Shown here piece by piece: positions 14,815 to 21,883 of a DNA stretch of 27,375 nucleotides. The stretch covers positions 1-27,375 of the forward strand of contig DJBL01000016.1 in assembly GCA_002435595.1 (NCBI GenBank). Direction: 5' to 3'. Source of the stretch: Stenotrophomonas maltophilia (GTDB taxonomy: Bacteria; Pseudomonadota; Gammaproteobacteria; Xanthomonadales; Xanthomonadaceae). Position numbers and translations under genes: made by a program. Position 1 is the stretch's first letter. Each line of letters starts with the position of its first letter. The notes beneath the pieces are model-generated. The model did not search any database and was not told the origin of the DNA. It saw only the letters and a list, made by a program, of their open reading frames with translations.

Positions 14815-15486
14815 TCAGCGTGGGCGCAGCAGGACCCATTGCCGGTAGAGCACGTGGCCCAGGCCGGTGCCACCGGTCAGCAGGGCCGGCGCGAGCAGGG
14901 CGTCGTAGCCCCAGCGCAGGAACAGCATGGCGCCGATCACCCCGCCGGCCAGGAAACCGCTGACGATCAACCCGCTCAGGGTCAGCCGCCGGATCGGCAG
15001 CGGCAGCCCGCGCAGCAGGTGGCCCAGGCCGATGCCCAGGTCGGTGAACATGCCGCTGAGGTGGGTGGTGCGCACCACCGCGCCACTGAAGGTGGTGGCC
15101 ATGGCGTTCTGCAGCCCGCAGGCCATCGCCGCGGCCAGCGCGCCCCAGATCTGCTGCTGCTTGAACAGCGGGATGGCGGCCAGCAGCAACAGCGATTCCA
15201 GCGTGAGCACCACGCCGTAGCGCCGACCCAGCTGCAGGGTGCTGTCCTGGATGATGATGCCGCTGAGGGTGGCGCCCACGCAGAAGGCGATCAGCAGGCC
15301 CCACAGGTGCCCAACCACGCGCCAGTCACCTTGCGCCAGCGCCATGCCGAGTTGGCTGGTGGTGCCGGTCATGTGGCTGACGGCCTGGTGCTCGAAGCCC
15401 AGGAAGCCGACCACGTTGACCATGCCGGCCACGCACGACAATGCGATCGCGCCGATCCACACCCAGGTGGGCAGGCGGATGCTCAT
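14815..15486 (-). CDS. YoaK/DUF1275 family membrane protein
   Basis: A 223-residue inner-membrane protein with about six hydrophobic segments: IGAIALSCVAGMVNVVGFLG, a second around GLLIAFCVGATLSGIII, a third at VVLTLESLLLLAAIPLF, then ALAAAMACGLQNAMA, LSGLIVSGFLAGGVIGAMLF and a last one near the C-terminus. The motifs VSHMTGTTSQLG, ACGLQNA and RTTHLSGMFTDLG are characteristic of DUF1275. The function of the family is unknown, and transport is only a guess. It lies 30 bases after the lipoprotein gene and 34 before thiD, so it is probably in one operon with them. Confidence 0.9.
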   Translation of the reverse strand: MSIRLPTWVWIGAIALSCVAGMVNVVGFLGFEHQAVSHMTGTTSQLGMALAQGDWRVVGHLWGLLIAFCVGATLSGIIIQDSTLQLGRRYGVVLTLESLLLLAAIPLFKQQQIWGALAAAMACGLQNAMATTFSGAVVRTTHLSGMFTDLGIGLGHLLRGLPLPIRRLTLSGLIVSGFLAGGVIGAMLFLRWGYDALLAPALLTGGTGLGHVLYRQWVLLRPR

Positions 15487-15516
15487 CGCGCGTGGACGGG
15501 CGTGGCCACGGCAGGA

Positions 15517-16023
15517 TCAGCGGCCGTCGAGGGCGCCGTTGAAGCGGACGTCGGTGAACTGCGCCGTGGCCGGATCGAACACCGCGCCCCAGAACTGCGC
15601 ACCGCCATCGCACACGCGGATGGCCTGGCGTGCCGGGTCGATGTCGGCATCGTCGGGCAGGTGGAAGGCGTTGAGGTAGATCAGCTTGCGCCCGTCCATT
15701 TCGATGCCGACGTACTGGCGGTCGAAATCGCTGGCCTTGGGCACCTGTGCATCCAGCGTCGGTAGTGCAGCCTCCAGCTGCTCGACCTGCTGGCGGCTGG
15801 GGGCCCAGTAGCCGGTGACACGCCCGGCCTCGCGGCCGGGACTGTCACGCGAGCAGGTATCGAGCACCTGGGCGGCCACCACCGGGCGGGTCACCACCCA
15901 GGACTGGCCGGTCTTGACCGCGGTCGGGACGCTGGCGCCCGGTCGCGTGTTGGCAGGCGTGCAGGCAGCCGCCAGCGCAGCGAGCGCCAGCGGCAGGAGG
16001 GCACGGAACAGGGGACGGTTCAC
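15517..16023 (-). CDS. Probable lipoprotein of unknown function
   Basis: A 168-residue product whose N-terminus MNRPLFRALLPLALAALAAA precedes Cys21, giving a probable lipoprotein signal with an unusual Ala at -3. The mature part contains two further Cys (TCSRD and RVCDGGAQFWG) and the motif GRKLIYLNAFHLPDD, which reads as a beta-sheet domain. Similar unnamed proteins are common in xanthomonads. It starts at GTG, whose GTGA overlaps the phoH stop, and GGAGG is 4 bases upstream, so translation is coupled to phoH. Confidence 0.78.
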   Translation of the reverse strand: MNRPLFRALLPLALAALAAACTPANTRPGASVPTAVKTGQSWVVTRPVVAAQVLDTCSRDSPGREAGRVTGYWAPSRQQVEQLEAALPTLDAQVPKASDFDRQYVGIEMDGRKLIYLNAFHLPDDADIDPARQAIRVCDGGAQFWGAVFDPATAQFTDVRFNGALDGR

Positions 16024-17417
16024 AACACCTCCGAGGCGTAATCGGCCAGGCGCGAGCGCTCGCCACGGCGCAGCGTGACATGGGCGCTGTGCGGCCAGTT
16101 CTTGAAGCGATCCACCGCGTAGGTCAGGCCCGAGGTGGTCTCGGTCAGGTACGGTGTATCGATCTGTTCGACGTTGCCCAGGCAGACGATCTTGGTGCCG
16201 GGGCCGGCACGGGTGATCAGGGTCTTCATCTGCTTGGGGGTGAGGTTCTGCGCTTCGTCCAGGATCAGGTAACGCGACAGGAAGGTGCGCCCGCGCATGA
16301 AGTTCAGCGAGCGGATCTTGATCCGGCTGGCGATCAGGTCATTGGTGGCCGCACGGCCCCAGGCGCCGCCCTCCTGGGTGTGGGTGAGCACTTCCAGGTT
16401 GTCGGTGAGCGCGCCCATCCACGGGGTCATCTTTTCTTCTTCGGTGCCGGGCAGGAAGCCGATGTCCTCGCCGACGCTGACCGTGGCGCGGGTCATGATG
16501 ATCTCGCGATAGCGCTGCTGGTCCATGGTCTGGGCCAGGCCGGCGGCCAGCGCCAGCAGGGTCTTGCCGGTACCGGCGGTGCCGAGCAGGGTGACGAAGT
16601 CGATCTCCGGGTCCATCAGTGCGTTGAGCGCGAAGTTCTGCTCGCGGTTGCGCGCGCTGATCCCCCACACCGCGTGGCTGCCATGGCGGAAGTCGTTGAC
16701 CAGCGACAGGGTGACCTTGTCGCCGTCGACCTTGGCCACGCGCAGTTCCACTTCGTCTTCGCCGGGCAGGTAGGCGTACTGGTTGGGATGCCAGTTCTCG
16801 TCTTCGCTGGCGATGATTTCGTAACTGGTGCGGCCCTTGTCGCTCCAGCTGCGCAGGTTGTCGGTGTGCTTCTTCCAGAAGTCCTCCGGCAGCTCGGTGG
16901 CGCCGGTGTAGAGCAGGCTGAAATCGTCCAGCGCGCGGTCGTTTTCGTAATCTTCGGAGACGATCCCGGCAATCGCCGCCTTGATCCGCAGGTTGATGTC
17001 CTTGGAGACGAACACCACCGGGATCTCGGGGATCTGCTCCTTCAGGGCCAGGATCGCACCGAGGATGGCGTTGTCCGGGATGACCGCGCCAAAACTCTTG
17101 CCGGCGTCGAAGTGGCTGGTCTGGAAACGCAGCAGGCCCACGCTCTGCTTGCCGCGCAGCTGCAGGCCATTGGGCCGTTGCAGCGGAATGCCGTCGGCCA
17201 GGTTGTCCAGGCCCGAGGCCTGCACCAGCTCGTTGAGGAAACGGCTGACCTGGCGCGCGTTGCGGCTGGCCTCGGTGGTGCCCTTCTTGCCGTTGTCCAG
17301 CTCTTCGATCACCTGCATCGGCAGGTAGACATCATGCTCCTCGAACTTGAACAGCGCGGTCGGATCGTGCATGAGCACGTTGGTATCCAGAACGTAGATG
17401 CGCTTGCCTCGGGTCAT
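16020..17417 (-). CDS. PhoH2-type protein: PIN domain fused to PhoH ATPase
   Basis: The PIN-PhoH fusion class has been reported to have RNA helicase and ribonuclease activity in other bacteria. The 465-residue protein opens with the PIN nuclease domain (IYVLDTNVLMHDP, Asp11; VIEELDNGKKG; VFVSKDINLR; to about 150). The PhoH P-loop ATPase follows, with Walker A GTAGTGKT (279-286), IIMTRATVSVGEDIGFLPG, and Walker B YLILDEAQN (383-391). It ends HVTLRRGERSRLADYASEVL. Two Met residues lie upstream in frame; the ATG at 17417 is chosen because AGGA is 7 bases before it. It is the first gene of the tight minus-strand cluster. Confidence 0.92.
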   Translation of the reverse strand: MTRGKRIYVLDTNVLMHDPTALFKFEEHDVYLPMQVIEELDNGKKGTTEASRNARQVSRFLNELVQASGLDNLADGIPLQRPNGLQLRGKQSVGLLRFQTSHFDAGKSFGAVIPDNAILGAILALKEQIPEIPVVFVSKDINLRIKAAIAGIVSEDYENDRALDDFSLLYTGATELPEDFWKKHTDNLRSWSDKGRTSYEIIASEDENWHPNQYAYLPGEDEVELRVAKVDGDKVTLSLVNDFRHGSHAVWGISARNREQNFALNALMDPEIDFVTLLGTAGTGKTLLALAAGLAQTMDQQRYREIIMTRATVSVGEDIGFLPGTEEEKMTPWMGALTDNLEVLTHTQEGGAWGRAATNDLIASRIKIRSLNFMRGRTFLSRYLILDEAQNLTPKQMKTLITRAGPGTKIVCLGNVEQIDTPYLTETTSGLTYAVDRFKNWPHSAHVTLRRGERSRLADYASEVL

Positions 17418-17498
17418 CGTCATTTCCTGGTGGCAGAACAGGGACAAGCCATCACGACCTGCGGGGCAGGGTGATGGCCATTGGGGGGTGCAGGTTGG

Positions 17499-17978
17499 TC
17501 ACTGGGTTTTCGCGGCCTTCAGGGCTTCAAGGACGGTATCTGCGTGGCCGGCCACCTTGACCTTGCGCCACGCCTGCACGATACGACTGTCCGGCGAAAT
17601 GAGGAAGGTGCTGCGCTCGATGCCACGCACCTGCTTGCCGTACATGTTCTTGAGCTTGATCACGTCGAAGGCGGTGCACAGCGCTTCGTCGCCATCGCTG
17701 ACCAGCGGGAAGGCGAAGCCCTGTTTGGCGCAGAAGTTGTCGTGGGATCTGACCGAGTCGCGGGACACGCCGAACACGCGCGCATCGAGGCGGGTGAATT
17801 CGGGCAGCAGGGCGTTGAAGTCGATGCCTTCGGTGGTGCAGCCGGGGGTGCTGTCCTTGGGGTAGAAGTACAGCACCAGCCACTGGCCGGCGAGCGTGCC
17901 GAGGGTGGTGGTATCGCCGCCGGACAGGGCCAGCGGGAGATCGAGGGTGGATCGGTCCAGGGTGTCGCCGATGTTCAT
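17499..17978 (-). CDS. bcp: Thioredoxin-dependent peroxiredoxin, BCP/PrxQ
   Basis: Reduces hydrogen peroxide and organic hydroperoxides. The 159-residue protein has the peroxidatic motif YFYPKDSTPGCTTEG, with Cys47 in P-x3-T-x2-C. There is no Cys five residues later as in E. coli BCP; instead Cys83 in DNFCAKQGF is the likely resolving residue, the C47/C83 pairing known for the Xylella fastidiosa enzyme. The ending KVAGHADTVLEALKAAK is typical. AAGGAC precedes the ATG at 17978. The gene is 81 bases before phoH and 96 after the gcvR-like gene. Confidence 0.94.
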   Translation of the reverse strand: MNIGDTLDRSTLDLPLALSGGDTTTLGTLAGQWLVLYFYPKDSTPGCTTEGIDFNALLPEFTRLDARVFGVSRDSVRSHDNFCAKQGFAFPLVSDGDEALCTAFDVIKLKNMYGKQVRGIERSTFLISPDSRIVQAWRKVKVAGHADTVLEALKAAKTQ

Positions 17979-18034
17979 GAGGTCCTTTTTCCGGAGCCTG
18001 GGGCAAAGCTGTTACAGAGGTGCGTCACTGCACT

Positions 18035-18071
18035 TGCATGAAACATCGCGCGCCCGTGACGAACGCGCGAA
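18035..18071. terminator. Candidate hairpin between gcvR-like gene and bcp
   Basis: CGCGCG arms around TTCGTCACGGG-type loop bases form a 6-bp stem just beyond the gcvR-like stop, flanked by ATGTTTC repeats on both sides. No T-run follows, so this is a weak terminator candidate. Confidence 0.3.
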
Positions 18072-18074
18072 ACA

Positions 18075-18635
18075 TCAGAACTTCATCGGGTCCATGATCG
18101 CGTCCAGGTTCAGGTGGTCGCAGAATTCAAGGAAATCATCGCGCAGCGCGGCGATGTGCATGTTGGCCGGCACCCCGATGGTGACCTGCGCGGAGAACAT
18201 TTCCGCGCCGGTCTGCATGGCGCGGTAGCGGGTGCTCTGCAGGTTCTCGATGGTGATGCCCTGGCGGTCGAAGAAATCGGCCAGCTGGAACAGGATGCCC
18301 GGCTTGTCGGCGGCGATCACTTCCACGATGTAGGGCAACAGGTTGGACTGGGCCTGCTTGGCACCGGTGCGGTACCACACCAGCTTCAGGCCCTCCTCGC
18401 GCTCAAGGCGGGTCAGCATGGCTTCCAGCTTGGCCACCGAATCCCACGAGCCGGTGGCCAGGGCGGTCACCGAGACGTCGCGGCCGACGGTGGCCAGGCG
18501 GGCATCGACCAGGTTGCAGCCGCTGTCGGCGATACGCCGGGTGACGGGCAGCAGGGGGGACTCCGGATGCGTCGTGTAGGCGTTGATCAGGAGATGGTTT
18601 TCGGTCGGCGCAGGCCGCGGCGTGGTGTCGGTCAA
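18075..18635 (-). CDS. GcvR-like protein with two ACT domains
   Basis: Related to GcvR, the ACT-domain protein that in E. coli binds GcvA and represses the glycine cleavage operon. The 186-residue product has one ACT domain at about 14-85 (HLLINAYTTHPESPLLPVTR, RIADSGCNLVDARLATVGRD) and a second at about 100-175 (YIVEVIAADKPGILFQLADF, FDRQGITIENLQSTRY). No DNA-binding domain is present. The only suitable start is TTG at 18635, giving MTDTTPRPAPTENHL; upstream frame codes no conserved sequence. It is divergent from dapA, the usual gcvR-dapA layout in gammaproteobacteria. No gcv genes are in the window, so the target is unverified. Confidence 0.85.
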   Translation of the reverse strand: MTDTTPRPAPTENHLLINAYTTHPESPLLPVTRRIADSGCNLVDARLATVGRDVSVTALATGSWDSVAKLEAMLTRLEREEGLKLVWYRTGAKQAQSNLLPYIVEVIAADKPGILFQLADFFDRQGITIENLQSTRYRAMQTGAEMFSAQVTIGVPANMHIAALRDDFLEFCDHLNLDAIMDPMKF

Positions 18636-18798
18636 GGTGGTTCCGGGTGATACAAGGTAAGTCTGAACGGCCGACGACGGCACGTTCGCCGGAGTCCAGC
18701 ATACTTGCCCGTGCTTTCGACCCGCAAGTAACATGCAAAGTACATCCGGCCGGCGTTTGCCAAGGCCGGGTCCCCCTTTTCTTCCGAGCAACGTTTCC
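18636..18798. promoter_or_regulatory. Divergent gcvR-like/dapA control region
   Basis: On the plus strand, TTGCCC (18705-18710) and TAACAT (18729-18734) are 18 bases apart and could be the dapA promoter. For the minus-strand gene I see only weak -10-like boxes. No riboswitch-like structure is evident. Confidence 0.4.
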
Positions 18799-19692
18799 TT
18801 GTCCCTTTCCGGTCTCATCACCGCGCTGGCCACGCCTTTCCAGGCCGATGGCGCATTGGATCCCGACGGTTGGCAGCGCCTGCTGCACCTGCAACTGGAG
18901 GGTGGTGTTCACGGGGTGGTGGTGGCCGGTTCGACCGGCGAAGCCGCGACCCTGTCCGACGACGAGTACGACCAGCTGCTGCGCAGCGCGGTCAAGGCCG
19001 TGGCCGGGCGCATCCCGGTGCTGGCCGGGACCGGCCTGTCGGGCACGGCCAAAACCATCGAGCAGACCCGGCGCGCGGCCGCCAACGGCGCCACCCACGC
19101 GCTGGTGGTGACCCCGCCGTACGTGCGCCCCACCCAGGCGGGCCTGATCGCGCACTACCGCGCGGTGGCCGACCAGGGCGGCCTGCCGGTGATCCTGTAC
19201 AACGTGCCTGGCCGGACCGGCTGCGACATGTTGCCCGAGACCGTGGCCGAACTGGCCGCGCACCCGAACATCGTCGGGATCAAGGAAGCGGTGGGCGACG
19301 TGGGCCGGGTGCAGGCGCTGCTGGCGCTGCGCTCGGACAGTTTCGCCGTGCTCAGTGGCGATGACGGCACCGCCGCGCGCGCGATCCTGTCCGGCGTCGA
19401 TGGCCTGATCTCGGTCGGCTCCAATGCGCTGCCCGGTGCCTACCGACGCATGTGCGCGCTGGCCGCGGCCGGCGAGCGCGAGGCGACCGAGGCCTGGGAT
19501 GCCCGCCTGGAGCCGTTCCATGAATTCTGCGGCGTGGAGTCCAACCCGATCCCGGTCAAGGACCTGCTGCGCCGGATCGGCATCGGCCACGGGCTCCGCC
19601 TGCCGCTGCTGTCCCTGTCTGCGGCCCACCATGCCGCCGCCGAACACCTGGCCACCGACATCGGTGCGCTGGAAGCACTATCCAACCACTGA
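18799..19692 (+). CDS. dapA: 4-hydroxy-tetrahydrodipicolinate synthase
   Basis: Condenses pyruvate with aspartate semialdehyde, the first step of the diaminopimelate/lysine branch. The 297-residue TIM-barrel protein starts MSLSGLITALATPF, using a TTG codon at 18799; this matches the family N-terminus, and upstream sequence is not conserved in type. Key residues are GSTGEAATL (Thr46), VILYNVPGRTG (Tyr134, Arg139) and the Schiff-base Lys162 in GIKEAVGD. The upstream ribosome site is weak. A lipoprotein gene follows after 27 bases, as bamC does in E. coli. Length and motifs suggest an active enzyme. Confidence 0.96.
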   Translation: MSLSGLITALATPFQADGALDPDGWQRLLHLQLEGGVHGVVVAGSTGEAATLSDDEYDQLLRSAVKAVAGRIPVLAGTGLSGTAKTIEQTRRAAANGATHALVVTPPYVRPTQAGLIAHYRAVADQGGLPVILYNVPGRTGCDMLPETVAELAAHPNIVGIKEAVGDVGRVQALLALRSDSFAVLSGDDGTAARAILSGVDGLISVGSNALPGAYRRMCALAAAGEREATEAWDARLEPFHEFCGVESNPIPVKDLLRRIGIGHGLRLPLLSLSAAHHAAAEHLATDIGALEALSNH

Positions 19693-19719
19693 TCGACAGT
19701 GGTCACCCAGGAGATCCAC

Positions 19720-20241
19720 ATGCGTCAATCCGTTTCCGCCATCCGCGTGCTGTCCTTCGCGATCCTGGCTACCGCCACCCTCGTGGGCACCACCGGCTGC
19801 TTCAAGCGCGGCGCCAAGGGCGACTACGCGCTGGCCCCGGAAATGCGTCCGCTGGAAGTGCCGCCGGACCTGAACGTCCCCGGTGGCACCGCTGCCGGCC
19901 AGGTCCCGGCGCTGGCCTCGCAGGCCCGCCCGGCTGCACCGGTCGCCGCCCAGAACCAGGCCCCGGCCAATGCCGCCGGTTTCACCGTGCCGGGCAGCAA
20001 GGATGAAGTGTTTGGCAAGGTCGGCACCGCGCTGGAAGGCGTGGCCGGCGTGAAGATCGCCAGCAAGGCCCAGCTGCTGGGTTCCTATGACGTGGCCTTT
20101 GAAGGCAGCGACTTCCTGGTCCGCGTGGTCGGCGTGGAAGCCGGCGCCTACGTCTCGGCCGTCGACCCGCGTGGCCTGCCGGCCAGCGGTGCGGCCCCGA
20201 CCAAGCTGCTGGCCGAGCTGAAGGCCAAGCTGGCGCCCTGA
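19720..20241 (+). CDS. BamC/NlpB-like outer membrane lipoprotein, short form
   Basis: Probable lipoprotein of 173 residues with a signal ending at Cys27 (LVGTTGC, an atypical Thr at -3). After the Cys it has KGDYALAPEMRPLEVPPDLN, like the BamC N-terminal segment that binds BamD. An Ala/Pro/Gln-rich linker follows (GTAAGQVPALASQARPAAP), then one small alpha/beta domain (GSKDEVFGKVGTALEGVAGV to LLAELKAKLAP). E. coli BamC is about twice as long with two such domains, so one appears absent. AGGAGA precedes the ATG at 19720. The dapA-bamC synteny supports the call. Confidence 0.75.
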   Translation: MRQSVSAIRVLSFAILATATLVGTTGCFKRGAKGDYALAPEMRPLEVPPDLNVPGGTAAGQVPALASQARPAAPVAAQNQAPANAAGFTVPGSKDEVFGKVGTALEGVAGVKIASKAQLLGSYDVAFEGSDFLVRVVGVEAGAYVSAVDPRGLPASGAAPTKLLAELKAKLAP

Positions 20242-20258
20242 GCGGCGCGCGGCAAGGT

Positions 20259-20273
20259 CCGGCCATTGGCCGG
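20259..20273. other. Small hairpin after the BamC-like gene
   Basis: CCGGCC (20259-20264) and GGCCGG (20268-20273) pair around ATT, 17 bases beyond the stop. There is no T-run; it is the first of three stems between the convergent genes. Confidence 0.4.
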
Positions 20274-20322
20274 GCCGCCACCGATGGCGTGCCGGCCTGG
20301 TGCCTGGTGGAGGTCCAGGACA

Positions 20323-20358
20323 GGATGGCCAGCCAGCGCCCGGCACTACCGGGCGCTG
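20323..20358 (-). repeat. Possible SMAG-like element overlapping a perfect hairpin
   Basis: On the minus strand GGTAGTGCCGG, GCGCTGG, CTGGC reads as a GTAG-headed palindrome with one G-U pair, like the SMAG elements before lexA but diverged. The same DNA forms a perfect 10-bp hairpin, CAGCGCCCGG (20334-20343) with CCGGGCGCTG (20349-20358), with the GTAG in its loop. Confidence 0.42.
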
Positions 20359-20368
20359 CAACGACACG

Positions 20369-20396
20369 AAAAAAGGGCGCCGATGGCGCCCTTTTT
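20369..20396. terminator. Strong bidirectional terminator
   Basis: GGGCGCC (20375-20381) and GGCGCCC (20385-20391) pair around GAT, with A's on the left and TTTTT (20392-20396) on the right. It serves the BamC-like gene on the plus strand and fdxA on the minus strand. Confidence 0.93.
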
Positions 20397-20417
20397 CGTT
20401 GCCGCATGCACGCGCGC

Positions 20418-20741
20418 TCAGCGCTCGAGCAGCGGCAGCTTGTCCGGCTTGCCGTCCCAGTCGCCGGCGTCGGCGGGCGGGTCCTTGCGCACGGTCAGTA
20501 CCGGCCAGGCCTTGGCCAGTTCGGCGTTGAGCCCGACGAACACTTCCTGCCCGGCGGGCACGTCGTCTTCGGGGAAGATCGCGTTGACCGGGCATTCCGG
20601 TTCGCACAGGGTGCAGTCGATGCACTCGTCCGGGTCGATCACCAGGAAGTTGGGGCCTTCATGGAAGCAATCCACGGGACACACTTCCACGCAATCGGTG
20701 TGTTTGCACTTGATGCAGTTTTCGGTGACGACAAAAGGCAT
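20418..20741 (-). CDS. fdxA: 7Fe ferredoxin FdxA, [3Fe-4S][4Fe-4S]
   Basis: Small electron carrier of 107 residues, very like Azotobacter vinelandii ferredoxin I throughout. The Cys positions match that protein (shifted by the Met): Cys9, Cys17 and Cys50 for the 3Fe cluster; Cys21, Cys40, Cys43 and Cys46 for the 4Fe cluster; with the extra Cys12 and Cys25. The C-terminal part (LNAELAKAWPVLTVRKDPPA, GDWDGKPDKLPLLER) is also conserved. A. vinelandii FdI is linked to oxidative-stress control. The start at 20741 gives the family N-terminus MPFVVTENC; the frame extends to 20774 without conserved sequence. TAGAAT at 20774-20779 may be the -10 box. Confidence 0.95.
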   Translation of the reverse strand: MPFVVTENCIKCKHTDCVEVCPVDCFHEGPNFLVIDPDECIDCTLCEPECPVNAIFPEDDVPAGQEVFVGLNAELAKAWPVLTVRKDPPADAGDWDGKPDKLPLLER

Positions 20742-20849
20742 GGCTGGATCTGGATCCGACAGTAAGCCGGACAATTCTAGAACAGGTTGGCCATCGGCGC
20801 GGGATTGGATCTCACCTGGCGTTGCAACGGCAGCGCCGGATCGGGCCGA

Positions 20850-21755
20850 TCACCAGCGGAACGGGGTGTCGGCCAGGCCGGCAATGCCCGTTTCCAGGGC
20901 GAACACGCTGCCGGCGTGCGGGCTGGCGGCCAGTGCTTCCGGGCTGTGGTCCAGGCGCGAACTGGTCACCATCAGCGTGCTCAGCCCGGGGCCGCCGAGG
21001 GCCACGCACGTGGGATGGATCACCGGCATCGGCACCACCTGCTGGACCCGGCCGTCGCGGCCATGGCGCACCACCCGCGCGGCGCGCCACTGCGCGTTCC
21101 ACAGGCTGCCCTCGGCATCGATGACCGCGCCATCCGGCTCCCACGTGGGGTCCTGGAGCCGGGCGAACAGGCGCGGGCGGCGGCAGCGCGCCTGCGCGGC
21201 GTCGTAGTCGCAGCACCAGATCTCCGGACGCACCGAGTCGCAGTAGTACAGGGTGCTGCCCTCCGGGCTGAAACAGATGGCATTGGGGATCACCACGCCG
21301 GGCAGGTCCAGGCTGCGCAGGCCGTGGCGCGCGCTGTACTGGTAAAAGCGGCCCAGCGGTTCCCGGCCGGGATCCTCGTTCATGGTGCCGAACACCAGGT
21401 TGCCGGCGCGGTCGGTGCGCCCATCATTGCTGCGCGTGGTGGGGTGTTCGGGCTGCACCTCGGCCAGCCATTGCAGGGCCAGGGTGCCGTCGGGCGCATC
21501 GATATCGACCCGCTGCAGCGAGCCGGCCAGTGCGATCAGCAACTGCCCGTCATCGCCCTCGGCCAGGCAGCCGGGGCGGTCGGGCAGGTCCCAGGAGCGG
21601 CTGGCGTGGTCGTCGGCCCGGTACTGCCACAGGCGTCGCCCGCTGATGTCCACCCAGAACAGGCAATTGCGACGCGGCGACCAGAGCGCGCCTTCGCCGT
21701 GGGTGCAGCGGGCATCGACCAGCAGGGTGGGCGTGACGGGCGGGGTCGGGGACAT
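20850..21755 (-). CDS. SMP-30/gluconolactonase family lactonase
   Basis: Probable sugar lactone hydrolase of 301 residues with a six-bladed beta-propeller. Metal-site residues of the family are visible: Glu21 (CTHGEGALWSP), Asn158 (IPNAICFSPEG) and Asp208 (EPDGAVIDAEG), with Asn110 in RSNDGRTDRAGN near the active site. The strand motif LYYCDS is also typical. The frame is open upstream to 21893, but that overlaps the divergent sugar porter gene and is not conserved; MSPTPPVTPTLL at 21755 is chosen. The pairing with a sugar porter suggests an aldonolactone substrate; which sugar is unclear. Regucalcin-type activity is an alternative. Confidence 0.9.
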   Translation of the reverse strand: MSPTPPVTPTLLVDARCTHGEGALWSPRRNCLFWVDISGRRLWQYRADDHASRSWDLPDRPGCLAEGDDGQLLIALAGSLQRVDIDAPDGTLALQWLAEVQPEHPTTRSNDGRTDRAGNLVFGTMNEDPGREPLGRFYQYSARHGLRSLDLPGVVIPNAICFSPEGSTLYYCDSVRPEIWCCDYDAAQARCRRPRLFARLQDPTWEPDGAVIDAEGSLWNAQWRAARVVRHGRDGRVQQVVPMPVIHPTCVALGGPGLSTLMVTSSRLDHSPEALAASPHAGSVFALETGIAGLADTPFRW

Positions 21756-21883
21756 GGCGTGGTGCGGGCGGGGCAGGGCCGGGCATTCTGGCATGGTGCT
21801 GCGGCCGGCACCTGTGCGACGCTGCGGCCATCCCTTGGTCGCGCGACTGGGCGACCATCTCCTTTCCCCGGCAAGGTGCGTCC
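21756..21883. promoter_or_regulatory. Divergent lactonase/sugar porter control region
   Basis: The 128-base gap must hold both promoters, but I see no clear sigma-70 boxes or operator palindrome. AAGGTG at 21873-21878 is the ribosome site of the sugar porter gene, 5 bases before its ATG. Confidence 0.35.

Noticed and set aside
18636..18798. Lysine riboswitch before dapA
   Set aside because: No conserved lysine-riboswitch core or long structured leader is visible.
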